This document shows, one piece after another, positions 8,770 to 17,508 of a DNA stretch of 64,000 nucleotides (its first letter is position 1; each line of letters opens with the position of its first letter). The stretch is from Nitrospirota bacterium (lineage in GTDB: Bacteria; Nitrospirota; Nitrospiria; Nitrospirales; Nitrospiraceae). The translations under genes were made by a program, and so were the position numbers. The notes under the pieces were generated by a model. That model was not told the origin of the DNA, made no database searches, and saw nothing but the letters and a program-made list of their open reading frames with translations. The stretch is from positions 1 through 64,000 of the forward strand of contig JBFLWP010000017.1 in NCBI GenBank assembly GCA_040757595.1, read 5' to 3'.

Positions 8770-9999
8770 TCACCTGTTTCCCGCAATCGTCACCCACTGG
8801 TCCATCTGGCGCCGGTCTTCCTCGGTATAGAGCAGGATGGGCCCGACGCCGCGCCCCCGCTCGCCCGCTTCGGCCATCCGGGCAAAAATCGCCTCGAACT
8901 CGCCCTCCGCAATGTTGCGGCCTCCCAGTCCTCCGACGAACGAGCAGAGGGCCCTAGGCCGATCCGGCTCGCCGCCGAGCGTGGCGGCCACCTCCTGATA
9001 CAGGATGCCGCCGAGCCCTGGCGCCAGATTCTGATCCAGCACCGCCACGGTCCGGCGACCTTTCAACGCCTGCGTGATCGCCGCGGAGGGCCAGGGTCGG
9101 ATGACCCGAAGGCGGAGCAGGCCCACGCGCCGGCCCCTCGCCCGCGCCGCGGCCACCGCAGCCTTGCCCTTCGTCGCGAAGGCGTTGCTCATCACGAGGA
9201 CGTCCTCCGCATCCTCCAACCGGTACCCGTCCACCAGGTCATAGCGCCGGCCGAAGAGCCGCGCGAAGTCGTCCGCTGCTTCCTGGTGAACCGCCAAGGC
9301 GTTCATGGCCGCCAGGTGCATCTGATAGCGGAAATGGGAGTAGCCGACCGAGTTGAGCACGGCGACCCCCAGGGCCTGGGGCCGCGAGGCCTTGAAGCCC
9401 AGGTGCGACGGACGGTAGGGCGGGAGGAAGGCCCGGACCCGGTCCGGCTCCGGGCGTGAGACCGGCTCCCTCGTGAACGAGAGGTAGAAGCCGTCCATGT
9501 TCACGATGGCCGGAAGGCAGACCCGTTGGTCCTCCGCGATGCGATAGGCGATCAGGATCGAGTCCAGCACCTCCTGGCAGGTCTCAGCATGGATCTGGAG
9601 GAAGCCGGAATCGCGCGCGGCCAGCACGTCGTTGTGGTCCGACTCGAGGGTGATCGGCGCGGCCAGGGCGCGGGAGACGTTCACGAGCACCAGCGGCACG
9701 CGCCAGCCGGCCACCGTGTAGAGAACCTCGAACGCGTACAGGAGCCCCTGGCTGGAGGTGGCGGTGAAGACCCGCGCCCCGGCGGCGGCGGCGGCCCCGG
9801 CGGCCGTCATCATCGAGTGCTCGGAGTCCATCGTGACGAAGCGCGCGGCCAGGTCGCCGCGCTCGCACCAGCCGGCCAGCGTCTCCACGATCTCCGTCTG
9901 GGGCGTGATCGGGAAGGCCGGGACGTAATCCACCTCGGCCAGGCGCGCGCCCCAGGCCGCCGCCAGGTTGCCGGTCAGCAGCTCGCCGCTCATCGTCAT
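8770..9999 (-). CDS. porA: Pyruvate:ferredoxin oxidoreductase, alpha subunit
   Basis: 409 residues. The PITPQTEIVE motif near residue 30 and T-M-D-S-E-H-S-M-M-T-A near 56-66 are hallmarks of the alpha subunit, which binds the 2-oxoacid and part of the TPP site. The C-terminal part contains the transketolase-C-like domain (L-R-L-R-V-I-R-P-W-P) and V-L-D-Q-N-L-A-P-G. It follows the gamma-delta gene by 37 bases. The start MTMSGELLTGN has GAGGT about 12 bases upstream. It is expected to form the heteromeric complex with 7675-8619 and 10037-10948. Confidence 0.92.
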   Translation of the reverse strand: MTMSGELLTGNLAAAWGARLAEVDYVPAFPITPQTEIVETLAGWCERGDLAARFVTMDSEHSMMTAAGAAAAAGARVFTATSSQGLLYAFEVLYTVAGWRVPLVLVNVSRALAAPITLESDHNDVLAARDSGFLQIHAETCQEVLDSILIAYRIAEDQRVCLPAIVNMDGFYLSFTREPVSRPEPDRVRAFLPPYRPSHLGFKASRPQALGVAVLNSVGYSHFRYQMHLAAMNALAVHQEAADDFARLFGRRYDLVDGYRLEDAEDVLVMSNAFATKGKAAVAAARARGRRVGLLRLRVIRPWPSAAITQALKGRRTVAVLDQNLAPGLGGILYQEVAATLGGEPDRPRALCSFVGGLGGRNIAEGEFEAIFARMAEAGERGRGVGPILLYTEEDRRQMDQWVTIAGNR

Positions 10000-10036
10000 G
10001 AACCGTACCTCGTCGTTCGTATCTCGTCGCTCGTCC

Positions 10037-10948
10037 TCACGAACTGCGCCTCACGAGGCCCGCTTCACGTTCGGAGATCAGGGCGAGCGTCGGACATTCC
10101 TCCACGCAGAGCAGGCAGCCCTTGCAATGGTCATAGTCGATGAGCGGGTGGGTGGCGCCGGTCATCCGCACGGCTCCGTCGGGACAGTGCAGGTAGCACA
10201 TCCAGCAACCGATGCACTTCTCCGGATCGAGCACCGGCCGGAAGGTCCGCCAGCCTCCGGTTTTCCGGACCGTGACGTTGGCCAAGGCCGAGATCCGCGC
10301 CGTTCCGCTCGTCGGCGGCTCATAGGTCGGCGTCCGGAGCGAGGCCGGCTGGCCCGGCCGATCCCCGTTCTGTCGGAGCGGGACCGGTTGGACCAGCTCG
10401 AAGCAGGCGTGCGCCATCGAGAGATTCTGCTCGATGACCGGAACGGGCAGGCCCAGCTCACCGAGCTCCATGACGAGGGCCGTGCGGAGATTCGTTTCGC
10501 TCAGCCCGACCAGGCGGGCCGCGACGGCTCCCAGCGGGCCGCTCAGAGCCCCGGCCTTGCCGAGCTGGGCCAGGACGAGGCCGGTCAGGTCCCCGGTCAG
10601 GAGCCGACCGGGGCACGGGGCCCGTTCCAGGAGCTGCGTGACCGCCTGCTCGCTGTTCACGAAAACGACGGTGTCCGCTTCCACGCCGTCCCCCACGTGC
10701 GCCGCCGGATCGGCGAGCAGCGAGTCGTCCGCGACGACCACCAGGTCGGGCCTGGCGATCATCCCCCGCTCCCGGATCGGCGCCCGATCCAGCCGGGCAA
10801 AGGCCGTCATCGGTGCGCCTCGCCGTTCCGCCCCGTACAGCGGCGAGTCCTGCGCCATCCACCCCTCCAGAAAGGCGGCGGTGGCGACGAGGCGCGCCGC
10901 GGTCTTGGCTCCCTGTCCGCCCCGTCCGTGAAACCTGATCCTGACCAT
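10037..10948 (-). CDS. porG: Pyruvate:ferredoxin oxidoreductase, fused gamma-delta subunit
   Basis: 303 residues. Residues 1 to about 185 are the gamma domain (FHGRGGQGAKTAARL at the start, then P-L-Y-G-A-E-R-R-G-A-P). A linker of about 50 residues follows. The C-terminal part from about residue 240 is the delta-type ferredoxin with two [4Fe-4S] motifs, C-I-G-C-W-M-C-Y-L-H-C-P and C-K-G-C-L-L-C-V-E-E-C-P. Gamma and delta are separate genes in most archaeal enzymes. It is first in its operon, and a near-match -24/-12 promoter sequence lies about 80 bases upstream. It passes electrons from acetyl-CoA formation to ferredoxin. Confidence 0.9.
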   Translation of the reverse strand: MVRIRFHGRGGQGAKTAARLVATAAFLEGWMAQDSPLYGAERRGAPMTAFARLDRAPIRERGMIARPDLVVVADDSLLADPAAHVGDGVEADTVVFVNSEQAVTQLLERAPCPGRLLTGDLTGLVLAQLGKAGALSGPLGAVAARLVGLSETNLRTALVMELGELGLPVPVIEQNLSMAHACFELVQPVPLRQNGDRPGQPASLRTPTYEPPTSGTARISALANVTVRKTGGWRTFRPVLDPEKCIGCWMCYLHCPDGAVRMTGATHPLIDYDHCKGCLLCVEECPTLALISEREAGLVRRSS

Positions 10949-11328
10949 GGCTCCTCTGGAGAAAATAGCTAATAGCGGGCAGCCAGCGGCTCATAGCTAT
11001 TCGCTATTCACTGCCAGCTATTTCTACAAGGGATGTGCCACCGGTCTGGAAAAGCGACCGAAGCGGCCAGCGGGAGGATACCTTCACCCTTTCAAGGAGA
11101 TGGACTGGCGTGCCCCGGTCCCTTCCTCGTCTGTGTGTAGCGTCTTGGCGCTTTCTCCCTGCCAGCCCTGTAGCAAATTTCCTCAAGGCCATGAGGGGTC
11201 TTGCAGCAGAAGCCTGCAACCGGTGCGATTTCTTTGCAGAGTCCCGACTGCTCCCCTCCTGGCCGCACATGGCCGCGTCTTTGCTTCTCCGAGGAACGGT
11301 GGGCTCTCCCCGCCCGGAGGATTCGTTC
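10949..11328. other. Divergent intergenic region between porG and AdoMet synthetase
   Basis: 380 bases without a convincing gene. It starts with an AGCTATT/GAATAGC type inverted repeat (about 10961-11031). It holds a near-match sigma-54 sequence on the minus strand (11026-11040) and a poorer one on the plus strand (11270-11284, TGGCCG-CGTCT-TTGC) 45 bases before the plus-strand ATG. An open frame continues upstream of the AdoMet synthetase start but has no family similarity. I looked for a SAM or SAH riboswitch pattern and did not recognise one. Confidence 0.6.
11026..11040 (-). promoter_or_regulatory. Near-match sigma-54 promoter before the por operon
   Basis: On the minus strand this reads TGGCAC-ATCCC-TTGT. 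The -24 block and spacing are perfect, but the -12 block ends in T instead of C. It points at the oxidoreductase operon that starts at 10948. The missing -12 C lowers confidence. Confidence 0.4.
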
Positions 11329-12543
11329 ATGACTTCGAGCATCGTGATCCAGGAATCTCCCGCCGCTCCGGTGGAAGACCAGCGGATCGAGATCGTCGAA
11401 CGGAAGGGCATCGGCCATCCGGACACGATCTGCGACGCGGTGGCGGAACGGGTCGCCGTGGAACTGTCCCGCGCCTACGTCAGATCCTTCGGGCGCATCC
11501 TTCACCACAACATTGACAAGGGGCTGCTCGTGGCGGGCCAGGTGGATGTGCGGTTCGGAGGCGGGCGGGTCGTGGAGCCGATGCGCCTGATCATCGGGGA
11601 CCGGGCCACGGACCGCATCGAAGACAAGGTCCTGCCGGTGGGCCGGATCGCCAAGGAGGCGGCCCGGGACTGGTTCAAGCAGAACCTCCCCTCGCTCGAT
11701 CCGGACCGGCACTTCCGCTACCAGGTCGAATTGAAGCCCTGCTCCGCCGAGCTTGGCGCCATCTTCGCCCCGCGCCGGGGTCCGATGGTCGCCAACGACA
11801 CCTCGGCCGGGGTCGGCTACGCGCCGTTGACGCCGACGGAGCGACTGGTCCTGAGCGTCGAGCGGTTCCTCAACGGGCCGCTCTTCAAGAGCGAATTCCC
11901 GGAGACCGGCCAGGACGTCAAAGTCCTGGCGGCCCGCCTGGGCCGGGACCTTTCGCTGACCGTCGCCATGCCCCTGCTGGCGGCTCACGTCGGCTCCGAG
12001 GCCGCCTACTTCCGGCTCAAGGCCCGCGCGCACCGGGCCATCCAGGGGTTCGTCCAGGGACAGCCGCACGGGTGCCGGCGGGTGCTGGTCCAGTTGAACG
12101 CGCTGGACCGTCCCGGCAGGGGGCTCGACGGCGTCTACCTCTCGCTGCTGGGGACCTCCGCCGAGCAGGGCGACTCGGGGCAGGTCGGCCGCGGCAACCG
12201 GGTGTGCGGCGTGATCGCGCTGAACCGCCCGATGAGCGGCGAGGCCGCGGCCGGGAAGAACGCGGTGAGCCACGTGGGGAAGATCTACAACGTCCTGGCG
12301 CACCAACTGGCGATGCGGATCCACCGGCAGGTGCCGGGCGTGCGGGAGGCGACGGTCTGGCTGTGCAGCGCGATCGGCCAGCGCATCGACCGCCCGAGCC
12401 TCGCCGCGGCGCAGGTGAGCCTGGCTCCCGGGATTCCGCTCAGGCGCGTGCAGCCCCAGATTCAGGCGATCATCCGGCGCGGGCTGGCGGAGATCGGCCC
12501 GTTCTGCGACGACCTGTCCCGGGGCAAGTATCAGGTGTATTGA
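11329..12543 (+). CDS. mat: Archaeal-type S-adenosylmethionine synthetase
   Basis: 404 residues, the usual length of the archaeal-type methionine adenosyltransferase, which is not homologous in detail to standard bacterial MetK. The N-terminal V-E-R-K-G-I-G-H-P-D-T-I-C-D motif near residues 20-33 and H-H-N-I-D-K-G-L-L-V-A-G near 57-68 are typical, as is G-R-G-N-R-V-C-G-V-I. It makes AdoMet from methionine and ATP. The ATG at 11329 has GGAGG eight bases upstream; the longer frame from 11035 is not homologous. Its stop overlaps the start of a radical SAM enzyme, which consumes AdoMet. Confidence 0.9.
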   Translation: MTSSIVIQESPAAPVEDQRIEIVERKGIGHPDTICDAVAERVAVELSRAYVRSFGRILHHNIDKGLLVAGQVDVRFGGGRVVEPMRLIIGDRATDRIEDKVLPVGRIAKEAARDWFKQNLPSLDPDRHFRYQVELKPCSAELGAIFAPRRGPMVANDTSAGVGYAPLTPTERLVLSVERFLNGPLFKSEFPETGQDVKVLAARLGRDLSLTVAMPLLAAHVGSEAAYFRLKARAHRAIQGFVQGQPHGCRRVLVQLNALDRPGRGLDGVYLSLLGTSAEQGDSGQVGRGNRVCGVIALNRPMSGEAAAGKNAVSHVGKIYNVLAHQLAMRIHRQVPGVREATVWLCSAIGQRIDRPSLAAAQVSLAPGIPLRRVQPQIQAIIRRGLAEIGPFCDDLSRGKYQVY

Positions 12544-13607
12544 TGCGGGAGGCGTTGTTCTACGAGGTCGAGGCGGACCGGCGGGTCCGCTGCACCCTGT
12601 GCCCGCACTTGTGCACGGTCGCGCCTGGGCGCCGCGGGGCCTGCGGGGTGCGGCTCAACCGGGAGGGGAAGCTCTACACGCTGGTCGCCGATCGGGTGGT
12701 CTCCCAGGAGATCGACCCGATCGAGAAGAAACCGCTCTTTCATGTTCTCCCCGGCTCCTCGGCCTACTCGATTGCGACCGTCGGGTGCAACCTGCGCTGT
12801 CAGTTCTGCCAGAACTGGCAGATCTCCCAGGGGCCCAAGGGGCGCCAGGCCGAGCCGTCGGACTTCCGCTGCGAGCCCCTGGCCGATGCGGCGCCGGACC
12901 GGACGATGGGGCTCCCCGTGACGCCCGAGTCGGTGGTCGCCGACGCCCGCGCCAGCGGCTGCGAGAGCATCGCCTACACCTACACGGAACCGACGATCTT
13001 TTTCGAGCTGGCCTTGGAGACCGCGAAGGCCGCCCGCGCCGCCGGCCTGAAGAACCTCTTCGTCACGAACGGCTTCATCACGCCGGAGCCGCTGCGGATG
13101 ATCGCGCCCTACCTGGACGCGGCCAACATCGACTTGAAGGGCTTCCGCGACGCCTATTACAAACGGGTCTGCGGGGCCCCGCTCCAGCCGGTTCTGGACG
13201 CGATCCGGTTGTACAAGCAGCTCGGCGTCTGGATCGAGCTGACCACCCTGCTCGTCCCGGGCCGGAACGACGGGGAGGAAGAGCTGCGGGAACTGGCCGG
13301 GTTCATCGTGGCCGACCTGGGCGACGAGGTGCCCTGGCACATCAGCCGCTTTTTCCCGGCCTACAGGATGGAGCAGGTGCCCGTCACGCCGATCGAGAGC
13401 CTCCGCCGCGCCGAGCGGATCGGGCGAGCGGCTGGGCTCAAGTACGTCTATCTCGGCAACCTGTTCGACCACGAAGGGATGGACACTCAGTGCCCCGGCT
13501 GCGGGACGCGGCTGATCCGGCGGGCCTGGCTCTTCACGGTGGAGAACCGGCTGGCGGACGGGGCCTGCCCGGCCTGCGGAAGACGGATCCCGGGGGTCTG
13601 GAAATAA
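12543..13607 (+). CDS. amrS: AmmeMemoRadiSam-system radical SAM enzyme (AmrS-like)
   Basis: 354 residues. The ATG overlaps the preceding TGA by one base (TGATG), indicating translational coupling. An N-terminal C-T-L-C-P-H-L-C zinc-like motif precedes the radical SAM cluster motif C-N-L-R-C-Q-F-C-Q-N-W near residues 82-92. T-Y-T-E-P-T-I-F and N-I-D-L-K-G-F are typical of the PflA/AmrS branch. The C-terminal C-P-G-C-G and C-P-A-C-G pairs form another zinc ribbon. The family occurs with AMMECR1 and Memo proteins, which are not in this window; the reaction is not established. Confidence 0.9.
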   Translation: MREALFYEVEADRRVRCTLCPHLCTVAPGRRGACGVRLNREGKLYTLVADRVVSQEIDPIEKKPLFHVLPGSSAYSIATVGCNLRCQFCQNWQISQGPKGRQAEPSDFRCEPLADAAPDRTMGLPVTPESVVADARASGCESIAYTYTEPTIFFELALETAKAARAAGLKNLFVTNGFITPEPLRMIAPYLDAANIDLKGFRDAYYKRVCGAPLQPVLDAIRLYKQLGVWIELTTLLVPGRNDGEEELRELAGFIVADLGDEVPWHISRFFPAYRMEQVPVTPIESLRRAERIGRAAGLKYVYLGNLFDHEGMDTQCPGCGTRLIRRAWLFTVENRLADGACPACGRRIPGVWK

Positions 13608-13611
13608 TCAT

Positions 13612-13682
13612 CGTGAGAGGTGAGACGAACCCATTCATTATTCGCCTTCCGGCGTCTTACGTCTCACGTCTCACGTCTCACG
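13612..13682. repeat. Heptad-type inverted repeat, family A (GTCTCAC)
   Basis: The left arm is CGTGAGAGGTGAGACG. The right arm has four tandem copies of the 7-mer ACGTCTC (one variant), ending at the base before the dnaJ start region. The arms can fold into a hairpin. Other copies of this family are at 28485-28505, 33745-33807 and 62075-62187. Confidence 0.8.
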
Positions 13683-13686
13683 AGCT

Positions 13687-14793
13687 ATGGTGACCACCGA
13701 GCAGAAGCGCGACTATTACGAAGTCCTCGGAGTGGACCGGTCCGCCACGCGCGACCAGATCAAACAAGCCTATCGCAAGCTCGCGCTGCAATACCATCCG
13801 GACCGGAGCAAGGATCCGAACGCCACGGCCAAGTTCCGGGAGATCGCGGAGGCCTATGCGGTCCTCTCGGACGAGAACAAGCGGAAGGAATACGACGCGA
13901 CGGGCCATGCGGGGGTCCGCGAGCGCTGGACGGACGAAGACCTCATGCGGGACTTCCAGTTCGGCGACTTCTTCGGCGGGCGGTTCGGCGACCTGTTCGG
14001 AATCTTCGGGGACGCCCTCGGCCGGGGAGCCAGGCCCGGCCGCGAACCGTCGCGGGGCCTGGACCTCCGCTACGACCTGGACCTGACGCTCGAAGAGGCG
14101 GCCAGGGGAGGAGACCGCGTGATCCACGTCACGCGCTCCGAGAAGTGCCCGACCTGCGGCGGGAGCGGTGCCAAGCCCGGGACCAAGCCCGTCACCTGCC
14201 CGGCCTGCGGAGGGACCGGGCAGACGCAGCAGGTCCGGACCGGGAAGGGCATGAAGGTCGTCACGCTGACGACCTGCAATCGGTGCCGCGGGCGGGGCCA
14301 GTGGATCGAGTCCCCCTGCCCGTCCTGCCAGGGCAACGGGCTGCGTTTCGTGCCCCACAGCCTCAAGGTGCAGATCCCGGCCGGCGTGGACGACGGAACG
14401 GTCATCCGGCTGGCCGGCCAGGGCGAAGCCGCCGCGGACGGGAGCCAGCCGGGCGATCTTCTGATCCGGACGCACCTCCGCCCCCACCCGGTCTTCCAGC
14501 GTCAGAACGACGACCTCTACACGGCCGCATCGATCGGGATTGCCGAGGCCGCGCTCGGCACCAGCCTCATGGTTCCGTCCCTGGGAGGAGGAACGATGCA
14601 GGTGAAGATCCCCCCCGGCACTCAGAGCGGCACCTCCCTCCGCCTGGCCGGCAAGGGCATGCCGCGGCTCGGCGGCAAGGGCAAGGGCAACCTGTACGTG
14701 ATCCTGGAGGTCCGCACGCCCACCGACCTCACCCAGCGGCAGCGGGAGCTGCTCGACGAGTTCGCCCGGCTGGAAACGAGCAAGAAACGATGA
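13687..14793 (+). CDS. dnaJ: DnaJ (Hsp40) chaperone
   Basis: 368 residues, type I DnaJ. The J domain spans residues 1-75 with the H-P-D tripeptide at about 38-40. A Gly/Phe-rich stretch follows ([16 protein letters not shown]). Four zinc-binding repeats come next ([32 protein letters not shown]), then the C-terminal substrate-binding domains. It stimulates DnaK ATPase activity and delivers clients. No dnaK or grpE is nearby, so this is probably a secondary DnaJ. The ATG at 13687 follows directly after a family A repeat, without an obvious ribosome site. Confidence 0.95.
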   Translation: MVTTEQKRDYYEVLGVDRSATRDQIKQAYRKLALQYHPDRSKDPNATAKFREIAEAYAVLSDENKRKEYDATGHAGVRERWTDEDLMRDFQFGDFFGGRFGDLFGIFGDALGRGARPGREPSRGLDLRYDLDLTLEEAARGGDRVIHVTRSEKCPTCGGSGAKPGTKPVTCPACGGTGQTQQVRTGKGMKVVTLTTCNRCRGRGQWIESPCPSCQGNGLRFVPHSLKVQIPAGVDDGTVIRLAGQGEAAADGSQPGDLLIRTHLRPHPVFQRQNDDLYTAASIGIAEAALGTSLMVPSLGGGTMQVKIPPGTQSGTSLRLAGKGMPRLGGKGKGNLYVILEVRTPTDLTQRQRELLDEFARLETSKKR

Positions 14794-14829
14794 ATGGGGA
14801 ACGATGAATGCGGAGCTGACGAGGTGACG

Positions 14830-15552
14830 ATGTCCGAGAAAGATCGCGTCAAGAAGGAAGTGTGCGCGGCCTTCGAACGGGAGCGTCGCATCAACCTGCA
14901 CCGTTTTCCGGTCACGATCGACTACCGGGACGGGGTCCTGACCCTGGAAGGCGAGGTCGAGCACGTGGCCGCCAAGAAGCTGGCCATGGAGCTCGCCATC
15001 GCCGTGCCGGGCGTGACCGGCATCGTGGACCGGCTCCGCGTCGCGCCGGCGACGCGCATGGGGGACGGAGCGATCCTCGACGCGGTGCGGGACGCCCTGC
15101 TGCAGGAGCCGGCCCTGCAGAGCTGCACGATCCGGGTCCTGCGCAAGGGCCAACGGGAGACCGTGCGGGAGGTTCAGACGGAGCCCCACGGGGTCATCGA
15201 CGTCTCGGTGGCCGACGGGGTCGTGCTGCTGGACAACCACGTGGCGAACCATGTCCAGAAGCGCATCGCGGGCGTGCTGGCCTGGTGGGTGCCCGGGAGC
15301 CGCGACGTGATCAACGGCATGGAGGTCGTGTCCGAGCAGCCGGATTCCGACGAAGAGATGGCCAAGGCGGTGCGGCTGGCCCTCAAGGAGGATCGCCTGA
15401 TCCGGTCTGACGAGATCCGCGTGGCCGTGGCCCGCTCGGTCGTCACGCTGGAGGGGACCGTCCCCAGCGAGGCGCAAAAAGAGATGGCGGAGTTCGACGC
15501 CTGGTACGTCTTCGGCGTGGACCAGGTCGTGAACAAGCTCGAGGTGCGGTAG
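14830..15552 (+). CDS. Triple BON-domain protein
   Basis: 240 residues with three BON-like units: about 15-70 (V-T-I-D-Y-R-D-G-V-L-T-L-E-G-E-V), about 80-160 (V-I-D-V-S-V-A-D-G-V-V-L-L-D-N-H-V) and about 175-240 (I-R-V-A-V-A-R-S-V-V-T-L-E-G-T-V). BON domains bind phospholipid or protein in envelope-stress proteins such as OsmY, but no signal peptide is visible, so it may be cytoplasmic. ATG 14830 has GAGGTG just upstream and is preferred over the upstream ATG at 14794, whose first residues are encoded by a family B repeat (GATGAATG, GAACGATGAATG). It follows dnaJ by 36 bases. Confidence 0.85.
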   Translation: MSEKDRVKKEVCAAFERERRINLHRFPVTIDYRDGVLTLEGEVEHVAAKKLAMELAIAVPGVTGIVDRLRVAPATRMGDGAILDAVRDALLQEPALQSCTIRVLRKGQRETVREVQTEPHGVIDVSVADGVVLLDNHVANHVQKRIAGVLAWWVPGSRDVINGMEVVSEQPDSDEEMAKAVRLALKEDRLIRSDEIRVAVARSVVTLEGTVPSEAQKEMAEFDAWYVFGVDQVVNKLEVR

Positions 15553-15915
15553 CTTGATCTCCCGCACCGGGCCTAGAGCACCTGCGTTACGAGCGAAATG
15601 ATGCACTTCACCCATGGCACCGGAGGACGAACGGCGGTAAGGATAAACCGAGCGGAGGGGCGGGCCAGAGGAACACCACCAAACAGGGGATTGCGCGCTG
15701 AGGCGATGGGCAGGCCCCGCCGAGACTGGCTCCGGCTGGGAAGCCGTGCCCCTCTCCAAGATCCCCACCGTAACCGGCGAGACTCTCCCGACCCCTCCGC
15801 TCTTCCTCGGTCGAGCAACGAACGGACGTGCAGCGAAGAGACGGATGGTCATTTCAGGTCAGGGGGAGTCGGATCTTGGCCGGGGCTCTGACGGCACCCC
15901 TGGGAAGGAGGAGGC
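15553..15915. other. Intergenic region, 363 bases, no recognised gene
   Basis: The BON gene ends inside a small GGTGCGG/CCGCACC hairpin (15543-15568). Open frames of 97 (plus) and 81 (minus) codons overlap each other; neither has a ribosome site or a family I recognise. A GGGAAGGAGGAGG site at the right end belongs to the CBS gene. No sigma-54 match was found. Confidence 0.5.
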
Positions 15916-16353
15916 ATGAGACGCACGGAGTACATGGTCAAGGGATGCGATCCGGCAACCCTGACGGTGAGGCAGCTCATGGAAGACGCGGTCGTCACCT
16001 GCAGTCCCCAGGCTAGCGGGTTCGACATCGCCCGTATCCTGAGCGAGTGGAACTTCGGCAGCGTCCCGATCGTGGACGAGGACAAGACGCTGATGGGGCT
16101 GGTCAGCGAGTCCGACCTGCTCGATGCGGTGATCGCCGGCAAGGACCTGCGGACGATCAAGGCGTCGGACCTGATGACCAAGCAGGTGGTCACCGCGAGC
16201 GAGGACACGACGCTGGTGGACCTCGCCACCTTGTTCCAGGACCGCTATTTGATCCGTGTGCCGGTGGTCAACGGAAGGAAGCTGGTGGGAATCGTCGCCA
16301 GACGCGACATCGTCTTCGGCTATGTGAAGGCGCGCTCCGACTACTGGCCGTGA
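15916..16353 (+). CDS. CBS-domain pair protein
   Basis: 145 residues, essentially two CBS domains: about 18-75 (L-M-E-D-A-V-V-T, ending G-L-V-S-E-S-D-L-L-D) and about 83-140 (L-M-T-K-Q-V-V-T, ending G-I-V-A-R-R-D-I-V). Such stand-alone pairs sense adenine nucleotides or metals. It is closely similar in plan to the CBS protein at 19729-20175, including the final G-I-V-A-R-R-D-I-x-x-G-Y. A very strong GGAAGGAGGAGG site precedes the ATG. It is the last plus-strand gene before a convergent hairpin. Ligand unknown. Confidence 0.9.
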   Translation: MRRTEYMVKGCDPATLTVRQLMEDAVVTCSPQASGFDIARILSEWNFGSVPIVDEDKTLMGLVSESDLLDAVIAGKDLRTIKASDLMTKQVVTASEDTTLVDLATLFQDRYLIRVPVVNGRKLVGIVARRDIVFGYVKARSDYWP

Positions 16354-16381
16354 CCGTTCCCCGGTGTGTTGTTGGGATCCG

Positions 16382-16426
16382 CGAGCGGGCGCTTCGTCCA
16401 CGAAAGTGCGATGGAGCGCCCGCTCG
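16382..16426. terminator. Hairpin between convergent genes
   Basis: A perfect 12-bp inverted repeat (CGAGCGGGCGCT / AGCGCCCGCTCG) with a 21-base loop lies between the ends of the CBS gene and the converging gene at 16434. There is no T-run on either side, so a factor-independent terminator is not certain, but position and symmetry fit a bidirectional transcription barrier. Confidence 0.55.
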
Positions 16427-16433
16427 GGATCGG

Positions 16434-17357
16434 TCAGGCCGCCCGGGCCACCGGCCATGCCAGACAGTGCTTGTCGCACGTCACTGGCCCGCCGTTGAAG
16501 GCGGAGCACCGGACGACCTCGTAAGGCGTGTCGTCGCTGAGCAGCATCTCGACCGCGACGTCCTTGCCGTGCGTGTCGCAGCGGGTCTCCAATTTGCGGG
16601 TGGACAACCGGCCTTCCATCAGCCCCATGCCCGCGGCAACCACCAGCATCGCGCCCGCGCCCAGCACGATGATCGCCAGGAACGCCCCGTCGCCGATGGA
16701 TCCGAAGCCCCAGGCCGGCTCCCGATGGACGATCGGCGCCGGCGTCGCCCGATCCCCGAGCCCCGCCAGCACGGTCGTCGCCGCCGTCACGGTCGTCAGA
16801 GAGGCATCCGGCTCGATCGCCGCCCGCTCAAGCGCCTGGGTGGCGGCCAACAGGGTCCGCCCGTAGCCGGTCTCCGCCGCCTCCATCTCCCGGCCCAGCG
16901 CCTGCGTACCCGACACGATCATCTGCCCAAGCTCCGGCTGGACTGCGCGCTCGGCCTCGCGCTCCATGGCCTGGAACTCGGCCCTTCCCCAATCCGAGGG
17001 GAGCTTGAACCGCGCTTCAAGGAACTCCCTTCGCGTCGCCGCGAGCGCCGCGGCGTTCTCAGCCACGTCGGCGACAAAGCCCGTCTCCCTGGGCTTCACC
17101 TGCGTCAGCCTCCTGACCGCCTTCCCCATCGCGACCTGCGTGACTTCGCGAGCCGACGCCGCCCGGTCCGCGGCCGCGCCCGCCACCGTGATCGCCTTCA
17201 CCAACTCTTCCTGGAGAAACGCTATAGGAGTCTCCGGCTCGGTCGGCGCCAGGGGGCCGCGGTCAATCCCCAGGTACGCGAAGAAGAAGACGGCGCTGGC
17301 TGTCACCGTGACCGCCCCGGCCATCGCGGCCATGTCTATGTGATCCAGACATCTCAT
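16434..17357 (-). CDS. Uncharacterised two-segment membrane protein with Cys-rich tail
   Basis: 307 residues. There is a hydrophobic segment at about 9-30, then a long charged and Ala-rich helical region, a second hydrophobic segment at about 225-248, and a 50-residue tail containing C-D-T-H-G, V-R-C-S-A-F-N-G-G and C-D-K-H-C-L. The four Cys and two His of the tail could bind a metal. With both ends cytoplasmic, the middle would be periplasmic. I do not recognise the family. It is followed and preceded by other unknown exported proteins, which may be a functional group. Confidence 0.7.
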   Translation of the reverse strand: MRCLDHIDMAAMAGAVTVTASAVFFFAYLGIDRGPLAPTEPETPIAFLQEELVKAITVAGAAADRAASAREVTQVAMGKAVRRLTQVKPRETGFVADVAENAAALAATRREFLEARFKLPSDWGRAEFQAMEREAERAVQPELGQMIVSGTQALGREMEAAETGYGRTLLAATQALERAAIEPDASLTTVTAATTVLAGLGDRATPAPIVHREPAWGFGSIGDGAFLAIIVLGAGAMLVVAAGMGLMEGRLSTRKLETRCDTHGKDVAVEMLLSDDTPYEVVRCSAFNGGPVTCDKHCLAWPVARAA

Positions 17358-17508
17358 CGCCGCACCTCCTTGCTGTCCTCACCACAACTTCTCCTCTTCC
17401 GTTCGTTTCGTCCGCCTAGCCGCTCAAGACAGGAACGGGCTTCGTCCGGTTCACCTGTCGGTCAGAGCGTCTCACCCCTCGCACATTTCACTTCCGTCGC
17501 TGAGCGCC

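Noticed and set aside
11270-11284. TGGCCG-CGTCT-TTGC as a firm promoter for the AdoMet synthetase
   Set aside because: Spacing is right but two of six -24 bases differ; kept only as a remark in the intergenic entry.
11035-11328. 98-residue N-terminal extension of the AdoMet synthetase frame
   Set aside because: No family similarity, and a good ribosome site precedes the internal ATG at 11329 where homology begins.
11100-11328. SAM or SAH riboswitch before the AdoMet synthetase
   Set aside because: I could not find the conserved cores of the known classes; a covariance-model search would decide.
15573-15891. Overlapping 81- and 97-codon frames as a transposase or reverse-transcriptase remnant
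   Set aside because: The amino-acid sequences looked vaguely familiar, but I could not tie any motif to a known family and there are no ribosome sites.
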